From NCBI GenBank assembly GCA_002914805.1, contig JXTB01000025.1:1199907-1263906 (forward strand): a DNA stretch of 64,000 nt. Reading direction: 5' to 3'. The position numbers and the translations under genes were made by a program. This document shows positions 13,276 through 26,470 of the stretch, in pieces. Under the pieces are notes generated by a model, which did no database searches, was not told the origin of the DNA, and was given only the letters and a program-made list of their open reading frames with translations. This DNA is from Parasponia andersonii (lineage: Eukaryota; Streptophyta; Magnoliopsida; Rosales; Cannabaceae). Numbering within the stretch: position 1 is the stretch's first letter; every line of letters starts with the position of its first letter.

Positions 13276-16200
13276 TAGCAAAGCATCACCTAATCTCGTC
13301 AGACTAACAGAACAACCATTAATTCCCAAATAACCTCACGTGATACTGCTGTTATAGCTACTGCAGCCGTATGTGCACAAAATCAAGAAATCACTTTAGC
13401 TACTCACAACACATAACAAAGAGACAAAGTAGCTCTACCTATTATTACTAAGCCATCAATAGATCAAGCAACATATACTGGTGCACGCAATAACCAAATA
13501 ACTCCCAATATAGGACTGATTGGCTCTAATGTCGCCGACATTGCCAGAAGTCAAGTACTCAACAACGAGCAAATCACTGTTAATTTAGGGAATCTTTAAG
13601 ATACCTTAAACACCTTGGTGTAAGGACGTACTAATAATAAACTGGTACCTATTCTTGAAGGTGCAATTCACATTGAAAGAGGACTGTGTATATCCAAAAT
13701 CAATCTGCATGCAACCACCAAAAAAGATCTCTTTCTCGAAGGTCTGGGGCTAGTAGCATACAGCAACCCGTACTGATACATATGTATGACGAGTAAGATC
13801 TAAAATTGTATGTGAATAAGATCTTCAAAGCAGATTGTCACATAGCTAAGATCTAAGTGATAGACTACCATGCCGGCAAAACAATGCCCAAAGGAGTGTT
13901 TTTGAGAGGCTGAGCAGTAGGAACGTCCTTAGAGACCATATTAATGAGCGACATGAAGAGAGTCACCATCAAAAATAACTTGAGGTGAACCCCTAGAACT
14001 CACAGCTAAGACCTGTACTGCAAGAGAATAAGGGACATGATGTTGACCGATAACTCTGTGAGCGACGAAATCCATCATATGTATGTTCAAATGCCTATGT
14101 ATCTAATGCTCGTATATAACGAGTTAGAGGGATACAAATGAATGACTTGAAGAATACGCTCGAAATGCTCAAAGCCTAAGAGGATGAGCTCAATATGGGT
14201 TTTCGTGATTCTCTTTTTAATCGAGACATTTATGAATTAGTGCTCCTGCATAATTTCAAGATGCAGACAATATCATCATACGAAAGGAAGTGTGACCCAT
14301 AGGAATACATTGGCCACTTCAATGACCTAATGGAACTCCATCAGATTTCTGATCTCGTAAAGTGTCACTGCTTTGTGGTCACCCTTACTAAAAGAGACAG
14401 AAGATGGTTTAGCTCACTCAAGGCTGGCTTTATCACAGCGTAGTCTTAATTCAGTACTACATTCTTAAGGTACTACTAGTCTACCAAACAATTTGACTTA
14501 CCATTAGCCCACTCATCTAACATTAAGCAAGGAGCTAATAAGACTATTAAGTCTTACCTTTCCAGATTCAATATAGAACTAGCATATATCTATCATGCCT
14601 CAGATGAGGTTGTGCTCGTATATATACCTGTGGGAGTACGAGACGAAACCCTATTCTGGGAAGAGCTACAAAAATGAGATTGCAAAACTATGATAGAGTT
14701 CTACAGAAGAGCTAATAAATATATGAGAATAGAAAGTTCTAGGAAAGCACTACGCAAGACGAAAGATGACAACACAGCTAAAAACTCGAGTGCATAACAA
14801 TTTGAGAATATTAACTCAAAAAGCAATGACTATAAGAGAAAGAATAGCAATAAATGTGAACCTTCTCCCAAGAAGTCGCGTAACAATGATAGAAGATCAT
14901 CAATCCAGCCTTATAACAACTTTACCTAGTTGACCACATTCTGGAGCATATATATATTGTATCAGAAAAGAAACTCAACTACAGGACACCACCTCCTATC
15001 AAGACAGAAGCATCAAAAAAAGACCCAGGGAAATACTTTCGATTTCATAAAGAAATTGGGTATGACACCAATTAATGCTTTGCATTTAAGCCTAAAGTTG
15101 AGGACTTAATTTGAAGAGGTTACCTGAAAGAGTTTGTCACATGTAGAAACGATACTTAGGACCGCAGAAAATGCGAAGAAGATAAGTGGTAAGCTAAGGA
15201 TATTGTTCATGATTTATGAACCAAATTTAGTGGTTTATATATCAGTGGTGACTCCAAAAATTCTCAAAATAGATATGCATAAGAGGCTAAGACTAGTCAG
15301 CTTACCAATATCTATCACCTCAGCGAGCGACCAACCAAGAGGTTCACAAGGAAATATGATGATATAACCTATACTGAGGGAGATACATGACTTATACACT
15401 ATTCTCATAATAATCCTCTTGTGATCAAAGCTAAAGTAGGAAACAACAACCTCTATAGAATACTTGTCGATAATGGTAGTGTTGTAGATATCCTTTATTT
15501 GGAGGTGTATAAGAAAACATGATTGAGTGAAGATCTCCTAAAGCTGGTTGTGACTCCACTTGACAGATTTACTGGAGACTTCCTCATTTCATGAGGTGCA
15601 ATATCACTTCTAATACAGTTGGTGATGAACCTTGCATCTCCACAGTAATGATAGAATTCTTGATCGTTAATACCCATTTGCATTTAATGCTGTGATCGTG
15701 CGACTTACTCTAAAAAACTTAAACACAATCACATCCATTTACCACTCAACTATGAAGTTTCCAATAGCAAAAAGAATTGGACTAGTGTGAGATAGCTAAT
15801 ATGAGGTGTGTGAATGTTACAACAAATCCATAAACATAGTTTTGAAAAGCAAAAGAGTTAACCAAATTCTAGTAGCTAACCCATAATTTGCATACAAAGA
15901 GATAATTGACGACAACCTCGATCCACACACAAGTAATAATGAACTTGCTACAAGACCTATCGAAAAACTTGTTGAGCTACAAGTGGATGAGAAAAACCCT
16001 ATAAGAGTACTAAAACTCAGCAAGCAACTGAAAGAAGATGTACACAATGAACTGTCGGCTTTTTTGATAGACAACTTGGATGTATTTGCCTGGAAACATG
16101 CATATATGATTAGAATTAACCCTAAAATCATATGCCACTAATTAAACATAAATCCTAACCATAAGCCAGTTAGAAAAAAACAAAAAATAATGGATCCAGA

Positions 16201-19165
16201 TTACTATCAAGCACTCAAAAATGAAGTAGATAAGCTTTTTGACATCAGCTTCATCTGTGAGTCATTCTATCCAAACTGGCTATCAAATCCAATCCTCGTC
16301 AAGAAACCAAATGGGAAGTGATGCACATGTATAGATTTTACCGATCTAAATAAAGCCTACTCCAAAGATAGTTTTTCGCTACCGCACATCGACCAGTTGG
16401 TGGATACAACATCTAATCATGAACTCCTCAGCTTTATGCATGCATACTCGAGTTATAACCAGACCCCATGTATGATCTTAATGAAGAGCACACATCTTTT
16501 ATTACTAACTACGGACTCTACTACTATAAAGTGATGCCAGTTGATCTCAAAAATGCTGGTGCAACATACAAAAGTTGGTAAACATGATGTTCTCTAACCA
16601 AATAGACAAAACCATGGAGGTGTACATAGATGATATGTTGGTAAAATCAAGATGCGCATTAGAACATGTAGTGCATGTAGATGAAATGTTCAACATACTA
16701 CAACACTACCAGATGAAGCTTAACCCATTGAAGTGTACTTTCGGAGTGAGGTCAGGTAAATTCTTGGGATTTATGGTCAACCAAAAAGGAATAGAAGTTA
16801 ATCCAGAAAAGATACAAATTTTGATAGACATGCGATCTCCTACGCATCCAAAAAAAGTCCAAAGTTTGACAGGGAGAGTTACCACGTTCAGTAGATTTAT
16901 ATCACGTGTAATTGATAAGTGTATCCTATTCTTCAACACATTCAAAGGACCTAAGCACTTTAGGTGGACCGAGCAATATAAGCAAGTGTTTCAAGAGCTT
17001 AAGAAACACCTAAGACAACCGTCATAGCTTTCTAAACCAGTGCATGGAGAAATTATGTACATATACTTCGCTCTATCACAATGCACAATATCTACTGCAC
17101 TTGAATATAAGGAAGAAAAAAATACAATATTCGATATATTACATCAACAAACGGCTTCTCAATGCTAAAACAAGATACATAGAGATGGAAAAGCTCGCTT
17201 TATGCTTGGTGGTCACTTCAAGAAAGCTGCGCCCCCACTTTCATATGAATATTATAGAAGTGTTGGCAAATTATCCTCTCAAACAAGTTCTACAAAAACC
17301 AGACGCTTCTAAAAGGGTTATTGAGCTGAGCCAATTTGAGATCAACTATAAGCCTAGAAAAACAATTAAGGGACAAACACTCGCATACTTTATAGCTGAA
17401 TTCTCGTATAGAGTATCAGAAACAACTATAACATAAAGTGATGATAATTTCAGAAAACTAGCAAACTGAATTGAGCAACAACAAAAGTGGAGCTTGTATT
17501 TTGATGATTCCTCAAACGAAAAGGGAACAGAAGCCAGATTAATGCTTACTAGCCCTAAACAACAGAGAATCCATTTCGCTCTGTGATTTGGTTTTAAAGC
17601 CTTCAATAATGAAGCTAAATATAAGGCGTTATTAGCAGGATTACGACTTACGCGTGAGATGAAGGCTTCCTTGATAGAGGTGTACAACGATTCACAGCTT
17701 GTCGTCTTCCAGATTAACGATGAATACCAAGCACGAGGTGAATAAATGATCATTTACCTAAAGAAAGCAAAGGAATTGCTTAACTCTTTCAAATCTTATG
17801 TTGTGCATAAGTCCCTTGCTTGAAGAACTAGCATATAGATGTTCCTGCTAGACTCGCCTTGACATCATCTATGTAGAATTCCTAGCAACATCGAGCATTA
17901 ATAAGCTTGATAACATGAACATGGCCATAGATCAACCTTAGACATGGATGGACCCTATACTAGCCTATTTGAAAGAGGACAAGCTACCAGAAGATAGAGA
18001 TACAACCATTTTCCGAAAGAAAGTCGCATACCATGTTGTATATGATGACAAGCTCTATAAGCTAGGTTTCAGCACACCACTCCTGAGATGTGCTGACGAG
18101 GTTGAAGCCATATACATTCTGCAAGAGATACACAAAGGTATATATGGTAACCACACTGGAGGTAATCTTTAACTCAAAAAGTGTTACGACAAGGATATTA
18201 TTGGTCCATTGTGTAGCACGATACGATGGACTTTACCCCAAGTGTGACAAATATCAACGCTTCACGTTAGTTCCTAAGTCACATCATAGAAGTTGACCTC
18301 AATGACAAGCTATTGGCCTTTTGCAAAATGGGGAATTGATTTGATAGAAGTATTACTAATAGGTCACAAAGGTGCAAACCATGTGATTATAGCTATTGGC
18401 TACGTCATAAAGTGGACTAAAGCTGAAGCCTTATCCACAATTACTACTGGAAAGATAAAAATTTTGTTTACAAAAATATTGTTTGCAAGTCCGGAATTTA
18501 AAAGGCTATTATTTATGATAATGGTAAACAATTTGACTGTGCAGAATTTAGGAAATTTTGTGATGACTTAGGTATCGAGAAAAGGTTTTCAGTAGTAGCA
18601 TGCCCGTAGATAAATTATCAAGCTAAAGTTGTAAATAAGATCTTGAAACACAACTTAAAGATGAAGCTATATAGTTTTAAAGGTGCCTAGGTTGATCAGC
18701 TACCAGAAGCTTTATAGGCCTACCATACAACTACAAGAACTACTACACAAGAAACACCTTTTCGCCCTTACATACGGCTACGAAGCCATGATCCTAATAG
18801 AAGTTGGTCTTAATACCACTAGCATGGATACATACGCATATATGAAAATCACGCTCTTTAAAGATATGAGCTTGTTTTGCTTGAAGAGCAAAGAAACAAT
18901 GCTCAGCTTTGAGTCACTTTCTATCAGCAGTGCGTCGCTCACTATTTCAACTCCAAAGTAAAAGAGCATTAATTCAAAGTTGGTGATCTAGATCTCAGAA
19001 AATATTTTCTTAACACTAAAGAACCAGGAGTAGGTGCATTTAGACCAACTTGGGAAGGACCATATCATATCATAAGTGTCATGTGATCTGGAACATATAA
19101 GCTAGAGGAATTAGACGGTAAACAAATTCCTAGAGCTTGGAATACATATCACCTACACTGCTACT
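13276..19165 (+). pseudogene. Tat-type gag-pol remnant
   Basis: Gag is recognisable at about 14200-14760 (FDLPLAHSSNIKQG, KSYLSRFN). A protease-like active site, ILVDNGSVVDILY, lies near 15450. Reverse transcriptase runs from about 16130 to 17000, with NPILVKKPNGK, then a stop where Trp is normal, IDFTDLNKAYS, MEVYIDDMLVKS with the metal-binding YIDD, and LNPLKCTFGVRSGKFLGFMV. RNase H follows to about 17430, and a second RNase H-like block spans about 17460-17760, starting with WSLYFDDSSNEKGT. Integrase remnants are at 17940-18800 (YHVVYDDKLYK, WPFAKWGIDLIE), with the C-terminal tail to 19165. The frame is broken by many stops and shifts. No function is expected. Confidence 0.85.
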
Positions 19166-21561
19166 ATTAGTAACTATTTCTTCTGATTAAAATTTTTAGG
19201 AAGTTTTTATGTCTTTATTTTCTTTAAGTAATTTGATTATTCTCTAAGTTTTTAGTTTCAATAGTTATAGTTCATTTTAGAATTAATGAAGATTCGAGTT
19301 CTTTCATTGTAATTACATACATGATTATATCTAATTTCATGATCTCGATTTTCTAACACTAAGTTGGGATATATATTCCTTAATGCATTCATTTTCTCAA
19401 TTATCAAGTTTTCTGTTGTTTCTAATTAGCTTCAAAACTTGAGAGGCATGAATAAGTCATTGAACAATGCTTTTTAAGTATGCACGCTCCATTTAAATCC
19501 TTAACTATACACGCTTCGCTGAAAAATAATAAAGCAGATGCAAGTGAGCATATATTTTATCAATAGATATGCAACACCCCTTCCTGATGCTACGTGCACT
19601 TATTCGCAGAGTGGGGGACACGAGTTGATATACATCTCTAGTACTAGGTACACAATATCCTTTCCTGATACTTTGTATATCGCAGACACAAAACGAGAGA
19701 TACATATTGATATACATACTAACTTACCTAAAAGAGTTAAAGACAAGTAACTACTTGTTATACTCAAAAAAAAAAAAAAACAAATTGAGATATTAGCATG
19801 CACTTGGAAGAGCATTTCCATAAAAGCCGTAAACTTCTTAAACTCCACTATTGTGCTCTTAATCTTCCATGCCTCATCGCAAACAACCTCGGTCAAGAGC
19901 AAGGATACAGTTAATAAGAGATAATCCCTCTCTTTTTCTATAGATGGGCGAGCACGAGTGACATACCTGGTTCCTTCAAGTAAACTACCTAGATAGACAT
20001 CAGAGATATTATGAGAATTATGTGCTGGCTGCTCTTTTTCTTTTCTTTAAAAAAGAATCATCAACAACTTTCTTCCCCTTTAGATCTGATTACTAAGGAG
20101 AGGCAGGAGGCGATGAGCTATATTACGTGCACTTGGAGGAGTTGGTGCATGTGGAGTTGAGCAAGATCGCCACGAGTGGAAATAGGAGGACTAGGATGAA
20201 GCTTGAACTGATTCATATTTACATTCAAAACATGCATATTAGTGGACACAAATAAAGAAGAAAACTTGAAAAAGTCCAAAGAGCAACTATATGAATAAAG
20301 CTTGTAAGTTCATATGAAAGAGTTCTAGCTAAATGTTCGGGCTTGTGTACAAATGCTCTTTCAACTTTCTCCCTATATGAGCTCAATAAATAAGGATCTA
20401 CTTCAATGAAAACCAACTCACTAATGGAGACTTGTGTCTCTCTTTATAAGTGCGATTAGGAAGAATTACTTCTTTAGAAAAGAAGCCATAGCAAACTAAG
20501 TTCTCACTTGTACACAATCGACGATAACAACTGTAAACAAGCAAGAGCTCACTAATAAAATGTGTATGATAAAATTTATTTCCTTTAGATATTAGCCACA
20601 AATGGTTATCTATGAGAAAGATGGCATTCACTAGAAAATGAGTTAGAAATTTTGCAAAGAAGAAACAACTGACAATCTAATCATATGGTGTCCTAAAACA
20701 TTGCTCAATGAATAGATACAAAGGAAAAGATATTCCACACTTCATAATGACCTCAGAAAAAAAGATTGAAACCTAAAAGAAGGCATAAGGTCTCTCATCA
20801 CTAGTTGGACACCGAAGGAATCACTCTCTGTATCATTGAGCTCGCTAATATGTGCTTCAAGTTTTATATGAATACCACCTGGGCTTACTAGCTATGACAC
20901 TATGACTTACACATCTTCTAACTCACTAGATGCAATTAGAGATGATACGCTCTCCTCACTTGACATCTGAAGATACAAACAAGTTTGTGTTAGTATGTGA
21001 AGATGTATAAAGTGACCTTACCACGATTCAAATCACTACCATATGCAATAAAGAAAAGATTCGCAAGCAAACTCTATCATATAGAGAGAGACAATGTGGA
21101 ACTACACTGATTTTTAGCTAAAATAGCAAACAACACAATACAACTAATAAGAGACTAATAAACATAGTCCAATGACAGGTGTATGAACTGATGTGAGCAA
21201 GCTCTTTTATACCAACTAGCAAGGAAAATGAGTGCAAAATGTGATTCATGTACCTTAATTGAGGTGACCAATCTAGTGAACAATAATATTCAGTAAGCAA
21301 AACTATTGCCACCTAAAGTCTAGCGATATCGAGAAGATAACAATCTCATAAGCACAACTAATGAGCTGACTAGATTAACGTTAAAGGTTGATACAATGAC
21401 AACTTCAACAACATCTCTACATACATCTCCATATATTATGCATCTTCAACGTAGTGACACATGTTTCGTTAAGATTATTTTTGTGCATCTTTTTTTTTTT
21501 TCTAGAAAAACTCAAGTAGCTGCCAAGGCTTTGTAAAAATCCTTAAGAGCTAGGGGGCAAA
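19166..21561. other. Non-coding spacer between integrase and 3' LTR of the Tat-type element
   Basis: About 2.4 kb without a convincing coding frame. Several 60-100 residue minus-strand frames exist (19505-19902 and 20225-20631), but none shows a motif I recognise. Some Tat/Ogre relatives carry an extra, sometimes antisense, ORF here, so these could be its decayed remains. The stretch ends in the polypurine tract. Confidence 0.5.
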
Positions 21562-22576
21562 TGTTGTGAGTAGAAAAATTAATCATCTTAAAAGAACACA
21601 AGCAGAATTACAAGGTATGCACTTCTACGATAGCAACATGTGTGCAACTCTATAATAGCAACATATGTGCAGCTTCATAAGAGCAATATGTCTGTAGCTA
21701 CATAATAACTACACATGTACAGGTACACAGATATGTGGGTAGTTATACCGAAAGTAGCTACATCAAGTAACTACATGAGGACTCTATTCCATTCCCTTGC
21801 TATGTGTCATGAAGTGTGAAGCTAGTCAAGTACACAACCTGTATAGTTAGCTACTGCACGAGTTGTGTAGCTAGTCAACTATACTAGTTTTGCCTACTAA
21901 AATATGACACCTAGAAATTGGCTTAGGATCTCAACTATCAAATTTGTAAGAAGTATCTCAACTAAGTGAATATCACCTGGCTTCTTATCATGAATGTGCA
22001 TTTCGAAAAATGTGCACCTCAAAGAAATGTATATCTCAAATGATGTGCATTTTATAGAAATGTGCACCACAGAGGAACGTGTACTTTATAGAAATATGTA
22101 CTTCAAAGAAACATGCACCTCAAAGGAATACACACCTAGACAAATTTTTGTGGAAAATAGATAACTCAAGCACAAATGGGATAATTATTATTTGGATTGA
22201 GATAATTTATTTAAGTTGAGATAATTCATTCGAATTAAATTAAATGATTCGAATATAAACAATTATTTAAATATTTGTATTATCTTTTAAATAAATATGC
22301 CAATAGATACATGATATATAGTTGCAATCTTTTAGATAAATATGCCAATAGGTACACGACGTAGATTTACAATCGACTGTGATTCTCTTCCTATAAATAA
22401 AGAGGTTCACAATCGTATTTTAAAATAAGTATATAAATATATCAGAACTCTATAACACTCTCTGATAATAAAAAAAAAAAAGTTGACATAAGTCATCTTT
22501 TTCAGAATCATTATAAAAATTAATTTTTAAAAATTTTTTTGTCAATAATTCTATAAATTTTAGCCAGATTCTACCA
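21562..22576 (+). repeat. 3' LTR of the Tat-type element
   Basis: Starts TGTTGTGAGTAG directly after the polypurine tract and matches the 5' LTR, including both internal repeat sets and a TATA-like cctataaataaa at about 22391. It is diverged from the 5' LTR by many substitutions and indels, so the insertion is old. Confidence 0.85.
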
Positions 22577-24453
22577 ATTCCGTTAGACAAAATGAGAGCC
22601 TTGCACAAACTGTGAGAGAAAAAAAAAATCATTGTACTTCTCATCATTAGAAATAAATTAGAGAAAATGAGGTCCCGGTTCCATTCGAGTAGTCGTAGTC
22701 CAATAAAACTTAAAAGAGTTATAACATGTTGTAACTTTGAAAATATTTTGTTACCAAAGACAGGAACTAGACATACTCAAAATTGGAGACTAATTGGCTA
22801 CTGCAAAGGGTCCAATCTTTAAACTAATAGGAAGAACATGGAGTGGGAGTCAAATATCGAATATGTTAAATCCTAACAAATGAAGGTTGCTATGTTTATT
22901 TATATTTTATTTTTTTCAGACCGTGTTTAAGAAGTCATACTATAATTACACAAACATACATGATACAATTTTGAACTTTTAGAAAATAAAATGTACGCTA
23001 AAAAAGAAAAAAGGGTCACATATTTTGGGAAAAATACTAAATGTCACTAAAGTGATTTTTACTTTTAAGGGTGTGAAAGTATCATAGCATTATCTATCTA
23101 CCATAGAGTAACATGATTAGTAGAAAAATACATATCATTATAGTCTGAACAGCGTATGTCCTGGAAATCAATATTAAATCACTTGGATGTTAATTTACTA
23201 TTCCCTTGCAATTATTAATGGCCCTAATACTGATTCACACATTACATTAAAAAACAAAAACTTTCTCAAAAATAAAGATAATATTCCAATTAAGCAAAGT
23301 ATCTAGCTAAGGCTCCAATAGAATCATAAGATAGCGAAAACGCGTTTTTTTTTTTTTGTTTTTTGTTCTTTCCTCCTATTCTACTAATCAAGTTTATTAC
23401 ATATATATCTATTTATTTTATATAGAGAGAGAGCCAATTTATAAGTCAAAAAGGAAACATAGAAAATCTAAAATCAAAAGCACAACAGAGAACAGGGACT
23501 TCAAATTCGAAGGGTTAGCAAACCAATGATAAATGCACAACTAAAATTTCCTTTTAATTTTTAATTAACGTGGAATGTAAAAAAAAGCAAGTCAAGTGTT
23601 TCGAAAAAAAAAAAAAAAAGAAGTCGATTGCGCCTTTAATGAAAAATAAAATAAAATAAAATAAACAATGTCTTTTTGTGCTCCACCAGTCTAAGTCGTC
23701 GCTGAGCTTGACAAAAATGGCCGGCTTGTTTGACCCATTAAAACCTCTCTAATATCATCTTCATCTCTTTCCATCACACCAATCCGAGCTTTTTCCGCCA
23801 AAGTGATTCGTTCCCATTCACACTCTCGTCTCTAATTTCCATATTTCTTTTTCCCCAAAGTTCGAAGAATTTGGTCATGGATGCTTTAAGATGTAGAGTT
23901 AGATGTGGACCTTCTTTTCTATGAGCCCATTTGGAGTTTTCATATCTCTCTGAGAAGAACACAAGTCCCGCCGTTGATTCAAGAACCCTTTAGTGGGTTT
24001 TCAGTCTTGTTTCTGAATTTGGGTTGTGGATTCTCAGGTGGGTCTTTGAGTTCTTTCACGACTGTCATTTATAGATGGACATATGGCTTTATATTCGTTT
24101 ATACTTGAGTCAACTCACTTGGATCAGCTATGGTTTCGAGATTTTTTGTATCTTTAAATCAGATTGTGCGGTCAAGAGTGTGAGCTTTCAGGTTTTGTTG
24201 ATCCAAGTTGTTGCTTGATGTGCTCTGTATGAACTTATAATAATTATATAGAGTGATGAATTGAGTTATTTATCTTTATTGCCTTTTAATTTGTTGCAGG
24301 CTTTGCTGTTTTTCGAAGCTAGGCTTATTTTGTGAGTTTTTGTGCTAGCTTCGAGTTGGGTTTTCTGCTGCCTTGATTTTCTTGTTACTGTATTTTCTTG
24401 AGCTCTTGTATTGAGTAGGGACTAAACTAAGAGGTACTTGGTAATTTAGTGGT
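22577..24453 (+). promoter_or_regulatory. BIR1 upstream region and leader
   Basis: No other gene is supported here. From about 23690 the composition shifts to transcribed-leader type (CT-rich, then TG/TTTC-rich). A likely 3' splice site (tttgttgcag) at about 24291-24300 suggests a leader intron ending about 150 bp before the BIR1 ATG. The small ORF at 23905-24108 lies in this leader and shows no domain. The transcription start cannot be placed. Confidence 0.45.
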
Positions 24454-26470
24454 ATGAATCCTAAGAGTATGTTGCTGAGTAGAGTTCTTGACATTTTTGG
24501 TGTTATTCTTTTATGGTTGTTGCTTCGTTCTAGCTTCTGCCATGGGGTTGAGAGTGATATCAATTGCTTGAAAAGTATAAAGACTTCACTAGAAGACACT
24601 TTTGGATATTTGAACTCGTCATGGAATTTTGACAACAAAACTGAAGGCTTCATCTGTAAGTTTACCGGAATAGAGTGCTGGCACCCTGATGAGAACAAAG
24701 TCTTAAATATCCATCTTTCGGATATGGGACTCAAGGGCCGGTTTCCTCGGGGAATTGCAAATTGCACGAGCTTAACAGGCTTAGATCTTTCAAACAACAA
24801 GCTCTATGGTTCTATTCCTGATGATATCTCCAAACTCATTGGATTTGTGACAACTCTTGATCTCTCATCTAACGATTTCTCTGGGACGATACCACGGCTT
24901 CTCTCTAATTGTTCTTATTTGAATATTCTCAAACTCGATCATAACCGGTTGACGGGTCAGATTCCTCCAGAACTTACGCTGCTCGGTCGGCTTAAACAAT
25001 TTAGTGTTACAAACAATATTCTCACTGGGCAAGTGCCAAATTTTGGTAAGGATATTACTGCAGACGCCTATGCAAATAATCCGGGACTTTGTGGGGGTCC
25101 TTTGGATGCTTGCCAGGCATCTCCAAAGAAATCTCGCACTGTAATTATAGTGGCATCAGCTGTTGGTGGTGTGACTTTTGCAGCATTAGCTGTGGGGGTT
25201 GGTTTAGCCTTCTTCTTCCGTAGAGTGGCAGTGAGGAGGAGGGAAGAGGACCCTGAAGGAAACAAATGGGCAAGGAGTATAAAGGGAGCTAAAGGCATCA
25301 AGGCAAGCTAATCCAGTCCCTATATATTCAAATGAAATCGTTATGCATATAAAACAGAAATAACAGTAAATATTTCCTCTTTCGTTTTGTAATTTTGAGC
25401 TTTAATTTATAAAAGTTGAGTTTGATTGACTGGCCTATTGTTTTTGTATTCAGGTTTCCATGTTTGAGAAGTCAGTTACAAAAATGAGATTGAGTGATCT
25501 CATGAAGGCTACAAACAATTTCTGTAAGGACAATATTATAGGATCGGGAAGAACTGGTACCATGTTTAAAGCAGTGCTTGATGACGGTAGTTCACTAATG
25601 GTCAAGAGGTTGCAGGAATCTCAACACTCTGAGAAAGAGTTTTTATCTGAGATGGCCACTCTAGGGAACGTAAGACACCGAAACTTAGTCCCACTTCTAG
25701 GCTTTTGCATGGCGAAGAAGGAGAGGCTTTTGGTCTACAAGCTGATGCCTAATGGTACCCTCCATGATAGGCTACATTTCGTGGAGGAAGGTGGCAAGCC
25801 CATGGAGTGGCCAACTCGGCTCAAAATTGGGATAGGGGCGGCCAGAGGATTAGCATGGCTCCATCATAACTGCAATCCCCGAATCATTCATCGAAACATA
25901 AGCTCCAAATGCTTCCTCCTGGATGCAGATTTTGAGCCCAAAATATCTGATTTTGGCCTTGCTAGACTCATGAACCCAATTGATACTCATTTGAGTACTT
26001 TTGTGAATGGGGAATTTGGAGATCTGGGTTATGTCGCTCCTGAGTACGCACGAACTCTGGTGGCCACCCCAAAAGGAGATGTCTATAGCTTTGGAATTGT
26101 GCTGCTTGAGTTAGTGACTGGTGAGAGACCCACCCATGTTGCTAAGGCTCCAGAAAGCTTTAAGGGAAATTTGGTGGAATGGATAACGCAGCTGTCTGGT
26201 AACTCCGAACTGCGTGATGCCATAGATAAATCCCTGGTCGGTAAGGGTGTGGATAGTGAGCTTTTCCAGTTCCTTAAAGTTGCGTGCAGTTGTGTAGTTC
26301 CCACTGCAAAGGAGAGGCCTACAATGTTTGAAGTATACCAGCTTCTAAGAGCCATAGGGGAGAAGTATCACTTCACAGCTGATGATGAAATACTCTTGCC
26401 TTCAGAAACCGGTGATGCTGATGGTTTAGAGGAACTCATTGTTGCTCGAGAAGAACTGAAGAGTAACTAA
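24454..26470 (+). CDS. BIR1: BIR1-like LRR receptor kinase
   Basis: Two exons, 24454-25302 and 25454-26470, join in frame to 621 residues. There is an N-terminal signal peptide (about 1-33), an LRR N-cap with paired Cys, about five LRRs (for example [20 protein letters not shown]), and a transmembrane segment at about 229-255 followed by basic residues. The kinase domain has a Gly loop (IGSGRTGTM, from 312), Lys334, HRN at 429-431 instead of HRD, Cys436 where Asn is usual, and DFG at 449-451. BIR1 is a plasma-membrane partner of BAK1-type co-receptors that restrains cell death and immunity. The intron starts with GC: ATCAAG then GCAAGC. No GT donor gives the conserved [19 protein letters not shown] joint. 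Length and sequence fit the Arabidopsis At5g48380 family. Confidence 0.94.

Larger units (their letters stand above)
12280..22576 (+). mobile_element. Degenerate Ty3/gypsy retrotransposon, Tat/Ogre type
   Basis: Two long terminal repeats in direct orientation (12280 to about 13200 and 21562 to about 22576) bracket gag, protease, reverse transcriptase, RNase H, a second RNase H-like block and integrase remnants on the plus strand, in the order of Tat/Ogre elements. A polypurine tract, aagagctagggggcaaa, ends at 21561, right before the 3' LTR start TGTTGTGAG. A long spacer lies between integrase and the 3' LTR, also typical of this lineage. Frames are broken everywhere, so it is an old, non-autonomous copy. 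It separates FRL3 from BIR1. The 3' LTR ends are uncertain by about 15 bp, and no clean target duplication was found. Confidence 0.88.

Noticed and set aside
19505..20631. Host genes on the minus strand between integrase and the 3' LTR
   Set aside because: Short frames with no domain, lying inside a transposon.
12280..22576. A clean 5-bp target duplication for the Tat-type element
   Set aside because: 'attag' before the 5' LTR and 'gttag' after the 3' LTR are not directly adjacent to a certain LTR end, so the match may be chance.
25270..25310. GT donor alternative (GGAGTATAA at about 25275) for the BIR1 intron
   Set aside because: It would delete the conserved SIKGAKGIK segment and has a poor consensus.
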